Of a stretch of DNA of 12,279 nt, positions 1 through 10,700 are shown in pieces (position 1 is the first letter of the stretch; every line of letters begins with the position of its first letter). Both the position numbers and the translations under genes were made by a program. Below the pieces are notes generated by a model. It ran no database searches. It had not been told where the DNA came from and worked only from the letters and a program-made list of their open reading frames with translations. This DNA is from Cephalothrix simula (taxonomy: Eukaryota > Nemertea > Palaeonemertea > Archinemertea > Cephalotrichidae), in NCBI GenBank assembly GCA_035591015.1, contig JAXIUW010187847.1:1-12279 (forward strand), in the 5' to 3' direction.

Positions 1-930
1 CACACCTAACTCGAAAAAATACCTTTCTTGTGACATTAATGGCCGAAAAAGGGCCATTTTGGCGGCCATTTTGAAAATGGCCGAATTTGGCCACTAATAT
101 TCAAAATCCGCTCTTGTATACGGCGGATTCGGATTCAGCGGGACAAATTGCTATAGAAACCGATGAGGAAAGTTAGACACGCCCCTGGTGTCAATTTTTT
201 GGCCCTCAGACCTGTCTATTGGAAGTTGGAGGTTGGTCGATCGACGAAACCCCCCTGAGGACTGATGATTTTTACAATTAAATTCTAGGCGCATGATTCT
301 AGATTTCTGAAATAGCTATGCAGGTATGATTTTTTTGCTGTCTAGTTTTAGGCGCGTGATTTGGAGTACATATATTTAATTTGTTGTTAAAACTATCTCG
401 TACCGGTTTATTGTTCCCTAAGGCAATTGTTATTTTAATTTATTACCGTATAATCTGAAAAGAGGAGCGCCCATTCACTGTGCCTACGGTAAATTGGGTA
501 TTATAACCACAACATTTGTCCATTCTTATAAAGTGTAGGCCTATTGTGTCAACTGTATTTAGTTTCTTAAAAATTTCCATTTTAACCACGCCCGCAAACG
601 TATGTATGACGTACAGAATGTAGGGCCACTTCACAATGACTAGAATTTCGATACGTGTACATATTTAATGGACAATTCAACAAAGTTAGTTTACGATCAA
701 AAACAAATGTTTTTACAAATTCCTATAATGAAGAGACTCGTCTAAATAATCTGCTTTTGAAATTACTATACTATTGATGAATAAGAAACCTTTAATCCGT
801 ATTAATCCGATGATTGATAATCCACAAAAATAAATCCGAATTAAGTAAAATTCTAAATTAGGTTTTGTTATTGTGGATTCTTTATTACTATACACGAATG
901 AATATGAGACATGGCTTGAATATTGATGTC
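1..930. other. Upstream intron or flank, no gene seen
   Basis: AT-rich DNA lies before the first recognisable exon. I see no filamin half-repeat here on either strand, so the exon encoding the start of repeat A is further upstream. The short minus-strand open frames at 443-634 and 713-895 resemble nothing I know. Minor structure includes the ggccatttt palindrome (64-82), two ggcgcrtgatt words near 289-361 and several taatccg words near 791-842. Confidence 0.5.
38..95. repeat. ggccatttt palindromic repeat cluster
   Basis: ggccatttt at 64-72 and its complement aaaatggcc at 74-82 form a 9-bp palindrome around one base. Further ggcc-plus-T or A-rich words flank it at 41-60 and 83-93. It looks like part of a dispersed repeat; the ends cannot be set. 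Confidence 0.5.
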
Positions 931-1520
931 TGTTTCTCTATTAATCCCCATAACATATATATAGGGTATGCGAAATATGGTTAAAAGATAGTTTTATGTC
1001 TCTACCACCACCACCACCTGGCGGAGGATGTCCAAAGAAATAGCTAAAAATCAGCAAATAATCGTTTTTTTGGAAAGCAGGAAAATAGGAACCCCATAAA
1101 CTATACATCGATAAAAGGGCGAATAAAATGAGTTAAATGGTGGTGGTTTCATGTCCTTACCACAACCTGCGCGGCTAAAAATGTTTAAATTTTGATTTTG
1201 AACATTTTTGACCACCATTCGCCACCAGGTGGTGGTAATGAGATTAACACCTCCATTGTACTGCATTTTACTTGCCCTTTCCAATATAGTTAATGGGGGT
1301 TCTTATTGTCCTGTTTGCTACAAATACAAAATATTAATACATGTAATTTGCTGATTTTCGACTATTAACTTTTGATATTTTTATACACCACCCCTCCACT
1401 AGGTGGTGGTAGGGACATGAAACTAATATCTTTAACCTAATTTAGCATGCTCTTTTCAGTGATATAAAGATTGTGGCGTTCTTATACCCCTAAAATGAGA
1501 AACCGGCGGGGGCCTGGTGG
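931..1520. mobile_element. Compound foldback element (copy 1), next to exon 1
   Basis: The two halves are inverted, imperfect copies about a centre near 1190 (aaaatgtttaaa facing gaacattttt). Matching pairs from outside in: tttctcta at 932 with the complement near 1493-1503; tttatgtctctaccacc near 993-1010 with ggtggtggtagggacatgaaa at 1403-1423; aaaatcagcaaat near 1047-1060 with the complement at 1346-1360; ggaaccccataaactat near 1088-1104 with the complement at 1285-1305. Each arm seems to hold two diverged modules: aggtggtggta recurs at 1227 and 1401, a period of 174. There is no coding capacity and no clear target duplication. Confidence 0.72.
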
Positions 1521-1566
1521 ACTATTTCCTAGTTTCTTGATGGACAGCAATACTTTATTTTTTCAG

Positions 1567-1722
1567 CGAATGATTAATGTTGATGAATTGGAGTCGGGGT
1601 TGAACAGAAAGAATTTGAAAGTTGAAATTAAAGGTCCCAACTGGAATTATACCACCGATTGTAGGTGGAATGGAAACGTCGGAGAAGTTGCATTTACTCC
1701 TCAAGTTGCTGGCCAACACACG
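1567..1722 (+). CDS. Filamin exon: repeat A, central part
   Basis: This exon has 52 codons, phase 0 at both ends. The acceptor is a T-rich run ending in ttttttcag and the donor is ACG|gtaaaa. It encodes residues 1-52, including KVEIKGP followed by GEVAFTPQVAGQHT, the F-x-P-x-x-A-G turn of a filamin repeat. The reading frame stays open upstream to 1471, but that part reads as low-quality protein, overlaps a mobile element and lies before a good acceptor, so I treat it as intron. The repeat is more divergent than B-D. Its donor sits three residues past the conserved G, where exons 3 and 6 break inside the G codon. Confidence 0.85.
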
Positions 1723-4700
1723 GTAAAATATCTCATATATTTTATAATATTTGCCCACCCTCGTTCAACATTCATGGACATTGGTCGTACCTTATGAGCC
1801 TCTGGTAAACAATAGCGAGTACATGCCTCTAATAATCAGTCACAATCACAGAAGGTAAGACTCTGTACGCGAGAAGTTCGCACGGGAAGAGCGGTGAGTA
1901 CAAAATCGAATCGGATTGGACATTCTCTAGTCCGGTGGATTTTTGCTCCTTTCTCTATTGTTAAAAGTATGCTTATATCTGTGATATAGCCACAAAGATA
2001 TACTGCACTGAAAGACCGAATTTGTACATTGAAATTACATTTGATATTAATTGACCAACATCAACAAAATTTGAACATATGTTATAAATTTTAACATGAT
2101 AAAAAACAATATTGTGTATAAATATAAGTTTGAGAAGCTATATAAAGCCTCTAAAGTATTGATTGACGACTCTTCCCGTGCAGACTTATCGCGTACAGAG
2201 GGTTACCCTGGGAAGTAGTGCTACTGGTAAAGGGTTATAGGAACTCGATGCGGGTATTTTGCATACACAAATGGATGGTAAAATTGGATAAGGCACCGTG
2301 AAATGAATAAAAATTCGGCCCCCCTTTTAAGATCTCCTAAAAGGGCATCAGAAGCCCTTGACCCTATACCATTTTGGAAAGGACATGCAAAGTTACACAC
2401 CATGGAAAGTTTTTTGAATGTTAAACCCCACCTGGTGAGGAGTGGTGGCGCAAAATGTGCAAAATATTCCGAAATAGATCAAGTCCCACTTTTAGTGGTC
2501 GGATGTTAAGGGACGTTACATGTAAAGTCATAAAGCTTTTAAGAATGTCAAAATGAAAAGTTGTTAAATTCATCCCCCTTCCATGTGTGGAATGTGATTA
2601 ATTGCAAGCAGTTGCAAGTACATGTAAACAGATGGAATAGACGACCACGCTATTCCATCTATGGCCAAACGGGACCAAATATGAACGTCGTTATATAACA
2701 CAGTAAACATACTTTTGCATTTGGCCTTAAAGGTACGTACGGAGGATTAACGCTCACACCTATTCCTACAGCTTCAAGTTCTAAAATCGAATAAGAATGA
2801 ATATGCAAACTTGTTTATTCCTTTTTTAGGTTAGTGGTGTAATTGAGGGCACTCATATTCAAGGTAGCCCTGCAACAATAAGGGCAATTGCTGACCACAG
2901 TAAAATCATCATTCCTGATTTGCCGTATGTCAATGTGGGATCGGTCTGCGAGTTTAAGGTAAGTCCACAATCCATACCTCGATCCTGGCGTGTGTATTTG
3001 TAATTGTGAAGATTGTATACACAATTGAATATGTACAACCAAAGGTTTATTTTAAAACCGACACCCCTCCACTGCAGCGTATACTAGTATTTCGGATTTT
3101 TGTCAGTCACGTATCTGCATGTCCAAAAGTTGCGTATTCGAGGATGCGCTCCCTAAAGTTAAATTCTTGCCCTCACCTTTTGTATATCCGCTAGTGGTTT
3201 ACCGCGACTCGTTTATCCGCTAATTGCATATCCGTAAGTTGTAAAATTGACATACATGTATACCTAGATTAACATCCACAAGTCGCACCCGCGTGTATGC
3301 ATCCACGTATCGGGTATTTATAAGTAGTAAAATTGGATTAAGCCAAAATATAAATCCGCAAGTCGTGTATTCGCATAGTAATGACCCTCATAAACTAAGA
3401 ATGGTGCGCTGAGTTAATTTAATTCACATTTTTACCGCTAGGGGCGCCCCAGTCTATCGAAATTCATTGAAAACCAAAACATACGAAATTTCGCTCCAAG
3501 ACCTTTCAAAAATGTATAATATTCTTAGGCCACAGATCGTTTATTAACTAATTGCGTAGCTATAAGTTGAAAAGAACTTGGGCTGACTTTTCGCCCACTA
3601 GATTTTCCAAAAATAAATTTGCTTCAAATCGCCTAAAACTCCGTATATAAGACGTTTGTAGTCTACATTTTTAAAGTTCGAAATTCTTTTTTCATTTAAG
3701 CAAATATTTTTGGCTACAGGAGCAAGTATAGTCAATCCTCCGCGTACAAATGAATAGGGATTAAAAACTATCCTGATAAAATATGTTACCGGTCGGTCCA
3801 CACAATAAAACTTTGTCAGCCATGGTAATAAACATTCCGTTAACAAAAAATTTTGATGCTGAGACCTGAACGTCATACTTAAAAAACGGTTAATTACTTT
3901 TCTATTCAATAATCATGCAATGATATTGGTCTAATAAACCTAATTATCACAATAGAGTCAATTCATTGCGCAATTCTATCGAAATCAATGAAGTAAATAA
4001 TATTGTTTTGCGCCTGTGATATTAATGATCATTAATTAGTGACGCTTGTGGCGAACGAAGTGGAAAAGACTGAAGTGGTTGAAATCAGGGGAAGTCAGCC
4101 CAAGCTCTTTGACCAAGGCCTAGTTTTACATACGCAAGTTGCGTATCCGCGAATTAAAGTCATACACAGATGCGAGATACGGAAAATGAACATTTGATCT
4201 CATTCAATTTTTTGGTCCATATATGTATTAAGGGCCGGCATTGGTTGGATCTGATGTAAAAGGGGTGTTTTTTAAATCGCCAGGTTGATACAAAAGCTGC
4301 TGGAAAGGGAGATTTACAAGTAGAAGCTGTCGCCCCTAGCGGTCGAAAGCTGGACCTGCCAATCCGAGAACAAGATGGTTCCTATGTTGTAAAATTTACA
4401 CCAACTGAAACAGGTAATTTATATGTTGTATCATTTATTGGCTTTTTATCATTTTTTAAATTCATGATCACAATTAAAATGCTATTTTTTGCAATTTCCA
4501 AACTCCAGCTAAAAAAGGTAAGATAGCAGTGACTGGTAGCGATATTTGGGGTTTCTACGAAACCAACCTGCGAACTGGAAAGTAGAATATAGAAATGAGA
4601 CGATTTTATTCAACTTATGAGCTATTTAGACTAAAAAAGCAGTATCTCTATTACTACATGTATTTTGATTTAATATTTAGTTGAATTCTTGTACCTATTT

Positions 4701-7700
4701 CCTTTTTTCAGTTTCCATTTTTGTAGAAACCCCAATATTTTATGGTTTCTAGTAAGTCTAGAAACTTATTCCTTTTTGTACATCATACATTTATGCATTT
4801 GTTAACACAATTCTTATACATATCAATGGAAATTTCTTGATGCTGTTGTCTTGTACGTCACCAAACATTCTAGGCCCCCCTTTGAAATCTTTTAACCCTG
4901 ATAATATAATACATATATTGGCCATAATAATTGTAGTATTTTTTTAAAGACACTTGATCACCCCCTCCCTTCTTTGGTGTGAGCGACCAACGTGAAGCGG
5001 TGCTGAGATAACGGAGCTAAATTAACAATAATAATTGGTTCATTGACAAATTTGAGAACTTTTCAAAAATGTGTTTTACGAAGTGATCAATGTGATATGA
5101 TCTTAGTAGTGTACTATTCAGTTGAAAATCAACATATTACAAAATTGCAAGTGTGTTTATCTCAAATTTTTTTTGATATAAGAGCAATTTTAGCAATGTA
5201 TTTTAAAAAGAAATTTCAGTTAAAAAAATTTTATTCTTGAAGAATGATTTTAATCATGTTGATTATTGACTATACTATACTAATAACTGGTAATCTGTAG
5301 TTTTATTTAAGGGGGTACATAGGTGAATTTTGCCCCAAAACAAAGTGATATAATTTGAGGTTGTTTGAAACATTTACAAAATAAATTTGCTATCCTAGAT
5401 ATCCTATAGTGCTCAAATTATGTCACTTTGGTTTGGGGCAAAATTCACCTATGCATCCCCTTTAATGTTCATTTTTGGTATCGTATTTTGCGAAAACCTT
5501 AAATCGTTTAAGTACATGTATTATTTTGTATTAAAATTATTTCCCTTTTTCGGAAAAGTATTAGTTTTACGAAATCCTGCACGAATGTATTCTGCCGCTA
5601 TTCATCTTTTTGCAAGTTAATCTTTGTTGTCATTCCTCCTTTTCTATTCCGTTTGTAATCACTTTCTTCTATTACAACATTCTGAAATTTTTTTAGCACA
5701 CAAATTGGATGAGGCATCATACCCGAATGTTAACTACCGTTAACCCCCTGGGCCCCCCACCCCGCGGGTTTCTGATTAGATGAGAACCCTCATTAACTAT
5801 GCGTCCCTGGAATGAGCATTAAGATTTGGTTTAATTGGGTTGGGAAATTAATTGAAAAGAATGATTTTGAACATTCTTAACCACTACCCACCACCAGGTA
5901 GCGGTAAGTACATAAAACCACCAGTTCACCGAGGGGGTCATGGAAAAAATTGACATACGCATATGGTGGTGGGGGTGGGGTGGTTTTTGGCTCAAATTAC
6001 TATTTTTTCCTCAATCATTTCACTTTTTTCCCAAGTGTTTTAAGGCGGTATTTGTTTATTCTAAGCATTATATTCCGCATTGTTGATGATTTTATACATG
6101 TATACCCCCTTTTGAAGTGTTTAAAATTGTAAAATATCGACTTTGAAAAAACTCAAGGTTCAGTTGGAAAAAACTGAAAATTTTTTCGGAAAAAATTGAA
6201 AATGTTTGGGGGTGGGGTGCTCAACCACAGCAAAAAAAGTGAAAATTTGGGGGTGGGGGTCCCCCAAAATTTGATGAAATCAATATTTTCCAGGGTGTGG
6301 GCAGGGGGTGGATGGGTCCCCAACCGGATTTTCACTTTTATACTATCCGTGTATTTAAATTTTTTCCATGACCCCCCCCCCCCCAGTTCACCATCAATTC
6401 AGTAATATGTAATATAGGAGTTATTTTTTTCTTTTTGTTGCTAATCCAAAGTAGCCGGAATAAGCCATTTCTTTTGACCTTTTTTAACCTAACTACATTT
6501 TGCATGCCCTTTCCAACGATATTTATATATATAGGAGGGTTGCTATATCACTTATATGAAAAATCCTCGGGGGGCGGGCATAGTTAACATTTTTGTATGC
6601 CTCATTCAAAATTTCCGTTCATCCTTTTCCGAAGCTTTCAAGTTACATATTCGTGATACAAAGGAAGATTGAGACCCGGAAAGGACTCGGCGGACCCTGG
6701 GATCGAACCCGTACCCTTCAGATACTACCCGAAGGACTTTTCATTAGACCGCTCGGCTAGCACGACTCTTAAGTTTTTTATGTCTACTCTAATGTACACA
6801 AGGGCGTACCAGTTTTTATTCTAATATGCAAATGATTGCTTAAATTCTCAATGCGAGCGATTTTCTCTTGTCATTGAATATAGCAGTGATTTTTTTATCC
6901 GTATAATTTCGAGGCTCGCAAATAAACACCGAGTAAGATTTGCCTCTTGGGTCGCCACTACTTCATTTATTGAATATTTTCATTTCAATATTTTACAGGT
7001 GATTGGCAGCTGTTTTTCCTTTATGAAGGAGAACCAGTGCCCGGTAGTCCGGTGAGTGTCGACGTATTCGATGTCATGGCTATCAAGGTTTTCGGAATCG
7101 AAAATCAAGAGGGAATCGTTGGAAAGGAAATAAAGTTCAGAGGTTCGTTTAAAAAGATAAATTTTTGCAGGTTTTCATTCTGTACACCAAAAATACATGT
7201 ACATGTATAGTATGGTTTCATTATTACGAAATCAAGTGAAGCGTTGAGACGTCATACCGAATAAAAATTTAGATTATGAAGATTATGAAGAACCCAATTT
7301 TTCAATGTGCAGCTCACTGGCCCGGAACAATTTAGAGCGTGGTTTCAGTAGAAATGATTGCCCATAATAAAAGGTATCCAAAGCGCAAAAAAATTTTGGG
7401 ACATATAAATTTACGGCATGAAATTTGTGGGTTATTTGTTTTATGTTTGCAGAATAGATGGTTTGTGGGTTATTCGGTATGACGTCTCAACGCTTCAAGT
7501 AAAGACTTCAAGACCGTAAAGGCGAATACTATATAATATAAAAGTAAACGGTCTGGAGTGTGATTCAATGTAGAATTCGAGAATTTCGCATCGAAACACT
7601 CTCCAAACCGTTTAATAATATTTATAAGATCAATATTATATCATGATTTTATCCTTTATTTGATTTCATTGATATAAACCAAAAAATAACTTGCTTTTGA

Positions 7701-10700
7701 TTTTTGATTTCACTTGCACTAAGTTTTTGACCCCAAGACATGAGTCATGATTAGTAATTCGGTCACTGCAGAACGCTGATTTGTCGATTAATGGGGGTGT
7801 CATCACTAACACGTTCACGTGATGATAAAATCGTGACACCAAATCAATACGTAATTAATCGACTGGAGTACTTATTATTATGCGAGTCAATTAGAAAAGA
7901 GACATCTATACAAATTGATTACGTGGAGGGAAAAATTATTTTCTAACCATATAAAAAAGTGTTCAGGGTCTAATTTGTACTGTTCCAAAGTTGTCTTGTT
8001 ACGAAAAAGTTCTAATACCACTACAGTACAGATCGTGTAATTATACATTAATTGAAATGTCTTCGAACTTTAAAATGCGATTGGGCTTTTTACCTTGATT
8101 GCATTTATGCAATTACGCATTATTGGTCAAATTTGAAAGATAAGTTTGTTCAAATAAACACCCCTGGTGTTTTGTCGATCCATCCCTGCCGGACAGTCAT
8201 CCCTTTAACACCGGTACCTATCAAAGGTTAGATGATAAATGTGTATATACATTTTTAGTGGATTGCAGCTTGGCTGGTGTTGGTGATCTTAGAACTGATA
8301 TTACACGCAATGGGACACAAGTTCGCTGCACCAAAGAGAAGGATAAAACCGGTGTTTACATTGTCACTTTCAAACCAGACGTGGCAGGAACATATAATAT
8401 TGTTGTCTACTTCAATGATTATGAAGTTAAGGGTGAGTATAGCAGTAATTTAATCCTTTCCTCGCGGATTAAATATCGCTAATTTCATTGCAGAACCGCG
8501 AAAACGAAAGCACATGTCGCGTATTCTCTACTGTGCGGATACGCGATTCGCGAATTCTCGTATTCTGCAATGTGCTTCATGTTGATACGCAATTAAGTCG
8601 CTTATTTGCGTTTCTCTTTAAATATCTTATTTGTGGAAGCGTGACTTGCTTATGTACATATAGACTTGGTCTAAGTTTACGGCTCACGGATATGTAACTA
8701 GTGAAAACGCGACATGCGACACACGATTCGCGTCTTGCGGTTTCACTTGTCGCTTATTTACGCAAATTTCGCAAATTTGACGACCAGTGACTTAAATTGT
8801 CGAAGATTTGACAAACTGACGAACCTTTCATTTAAACAGTGTTGGGTATTCGCCGGTACGTTAAATTTGCGCAAAATTTAGATGAAGGACTCACCGGTTC
8901 GTCAAATTTCCGAAGACATATGCAGTATAAAAGCCCAATTTGGTGGTTGGTTGTGGTGGACTGAATCGTTCGAGTTCGAAACTCCCTACAATAGGTTGTT
9001 GTTTGGCATAACAAGCATAAGAAATTGTCAGATAGGGAAGCTTTTCGTGCCGTTTTCAAAACTGTGTAAGTATATTGGCTTTTAGATCTCGAAGGGTAGG
9101 CGAAATGTGACCTTTTTTCCTCGCCCCATCAAATTTTCCATCCAGTAGGCCTACATTGATATCCAATGACATGTTAGGGTATTAATATATCCTATCATGA
9201 CAGAACGTTTTGGAAAGAGTTGGCGTGATAGCGACATTAACAAACCATATATATTTCGGGAATATTACTTTACGGTAATTTTTGGAGGATATTTCGGGAA
9301 TATTACTTTACGGAAATTACTGGAGGATATTTTGGAAATAATACTTCACGCAAATTTTTAAATGATACCGTTTCCTTTTTTTGTAGGTTCACCTTACTCC
9401 GTTGCTGTAGGTGATCCCCGCTCCGTTATTGCAAAAGGAAACGCTCTAATCACAGCTGTAAGAAACAGTACAGCATTTTTTGTTATAAGTGCAAATGGTC
9501 TTGCACTCAGTGATATAGACGTACGAGTAACTGCACCCAATGGCCAGTCAGTTAAAACAGAAATAGTTGCGACTAACAAGGGGGAGTATAGAATCAAGTA
9601 CACACCAACTATGGTTGGTAAGTTGAGATTTCTTTCTTTTTCCAGCAGTTTAGAATACACTGTGTTGCAAAATATTATAACAATAGCACTTGACGGTGCA
9701 CCTCGAAAGATCGAATCCCTATAACAGGATGGCCACTCACCTGGATAACCTGGAAATCAGGGAAAAGTCGGGGAATTTCAAAAAAAGGTACCAAAGTCAG
9801 GATAGTTGATAAATATGGATTTCCAAGGTCACTTTTCTAATAAACAGAAAGCCAGTTGAAAATCCCATCTTTTTTAAGGATATGTTTTTAGTTTTATCAG
9901 TATCTTTTTCTAAAATGGCAAATTCACATAGCAAGCCAATATTGATACTAGCCCGTTAACAGCTAGGCATTTTAGGAAATATTTAGTACTTTTGCTAGCT
10001 TTAATAGGCACATAATTCTATAGAGAGTTATTGCAGCAAGAATTTATTAAAAGAATATGAATCACCTATATCTTTTATTATATAGGTGATTGTTTTGACC
10101 GTGCAAGAAATGGAAATGCTTTGGGATCGGTCGGCTGCCCTCAAAACAATTATATCACTGTTTATTTAGTAGTGAGGCATAATTGTGTATTTATAAAGCA
10201 GCTGGTCACCGGACAAAACGGACTGTGGTTAACCTATGTGGTAGCTAACAATCAATGCCGGGATATTCCCTATTCTGATATACTACATGTACGTCATGGT
10301 TAACCGGGAACTGTATTGATCAAATTTTTAGATCGATACAGTTCCCGGTTAGCCTTGACGTAGTATATCAGAATAGGGCATATCCCGGCATTGATTGTTA
10401 GCTACCATATTGCTTAACCACAGTGAAAGTATTTCTATTTTTTGCACGTCGAAACAATCAACTATATATAAAAAGATATAGGCGATTCATATTCTTTTTA
10501 TAGATTCTTGATTGTAGTATATCAAAAATACAAATAATAAGTATCCCAGTGTTATGAATTTTATCGTTACATTTCCTTTTTCAACGAAATAGGCTAATAT
10601 TGATATTGGCCTTATTTGAAACTCCAAAGACCTTCTGTATGTTTTGTAAATTATCTAAGCATTTCACTATTACAGGCCGTTACCAAATTGATATTGCTGC

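Larger units (their letters stand above)
1723..2829 (+). other. Intron 1 of the filamin-like gene
   Basis: This 1107-bp intron runs from gtaaaa to ttttag. It contains the inverted-repeat element at 1854-2207, a foldback-family fragment at about 2350-2452 and a perfect hairpin at 2630-2660. The frames at 2221-2403 and 2303-2509 lie in repeat DNA and I do not call them genes. Confidence 0.85.
2959..4283 (+). other. Intron 2 of the filamin-like gene
   Basis: This 1325-bp intron has a strong gtaagt donor. It holds a degenerate array of tatccgcaagt-like words (about 3115-3400 and 4130-4170), interrupted by the inverted-repeat element at 3571-4110. I see no exon-like filamin sequence inside. Confidence 0.85.
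4414..6998 (+). other. Intron 3 of the filamin-like gene
   Basis: This is the largest intron, 2585 bp. In order it holds a weak inverted repeat (4541-4740), an unremarkable AT-rich stretch (4741-5306), a TTAA-flanked MITE (5307-5465), plain DNA (5466-5702), a foldback element split by a second MITE (5703-6611), and a minus-strand tRNA-derived SINE (about 6610-6768). No filamin exon is missing here: repeat B reads straight across the splice. Confidence 0.85.
7143..8258 (+). other. Intron 4 of the filamin-like gene
   Basis: This 1116-bp intron holds a 259-bp MITE (7238-7496), two small palindromes (7545-7614, 7784-7862) and otherwise AT-rich DNA. A perfect acatgtacatgta word spans 7195-7207. 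No coding signal was found. Confidence 0.85.
8433..9386 (+). other. Intron 5 of the filamin-like gene
   Basis: This 954-bp intron has a gtgagt donor. The first half is rich in CG-containing words (cgcgattcgcg, cgcaaattt, ttcgtcaaattt), and the last part has a 38-bp tandem repeat before the acceptor. The overlapping frames at 8488-8697, 8832-9059 and 8882-9085 look like products of low-complexity sequence. Confidence 0.85.
9618..10675 (+). other. Intron 6 of the filamin-like gene
   Basis: This 1058-bp intron has a gtaagt donor. It starts with a short stretch of cctgg / cagggaaa words (about 9738-9780) that resembles dispersed repeat DNA, then is mostly occupied by the large foldback at 9936-10609. 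The frames at 10121-10303 and 10600-10857 are shadows of the foldback and of exon 7. Confidence 0.85.

Noticed and set aside
443-895. Two short minus-strand frames upstream of exon 1
   Set aside because: They are of chance length for AT-rich DNA, with no splice context and no recognisable domain.
1051-1284. 77-codon minus-strand open frame
   Set aside because: It runs across the centre of the foldback element and is built from its repeat modules.
1471-1566. Upstream extension of exon 1 from an ATG at 1471
   Set aside because: This part overlaps the end of a mobile element, reads unlike filamin, and is followed by a strong acceptor at 1565-1566.
3110-3400. CRISPR-like array
   Set aside because: The words are degenerate with irregular spacing and no constant repeat or unique spacers; the context is an animal intron.
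3598-3909. 103-codon minus-strand open frame
   Set aside because: It lies inside an inverted-repeat element, has no recognisable domain or transposase motif, and AT-rich repeat DNA gives such frames by chance.
4501-4525. Possible microexon (ctccag ... aaaaaag|gtaag) in intron 3
   Set aside because: Repeat B reads correctly from 4413 to 6999 without it; inclusion would break the conserved T-G-x-W/Y turn.
6153-6405. Proline-rich and glycine-rich frames on both strands
   Set aside because: They arise from G/C homopolymer-like runs inside the nested MITE.
6686-6768. Functional tRNA-Leu or tRNA-Ser gene on the minus strand
   Set aside because: The acceptor strands do not pair, the T stem is mismatched, and the sequence continues into a SINE-like body.
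8258-8482. GTG-initiated gene covering exon 5
   Set aside because: The G at 8258 is the splice acceptor base, and the frame after 8432 is intron following a gtgagt donor.
10121-10303. 60-codon frame in intron 6
   Set aside because: It begins at TTG and lies in one arm of the foldback; the other arm does not preserve it.
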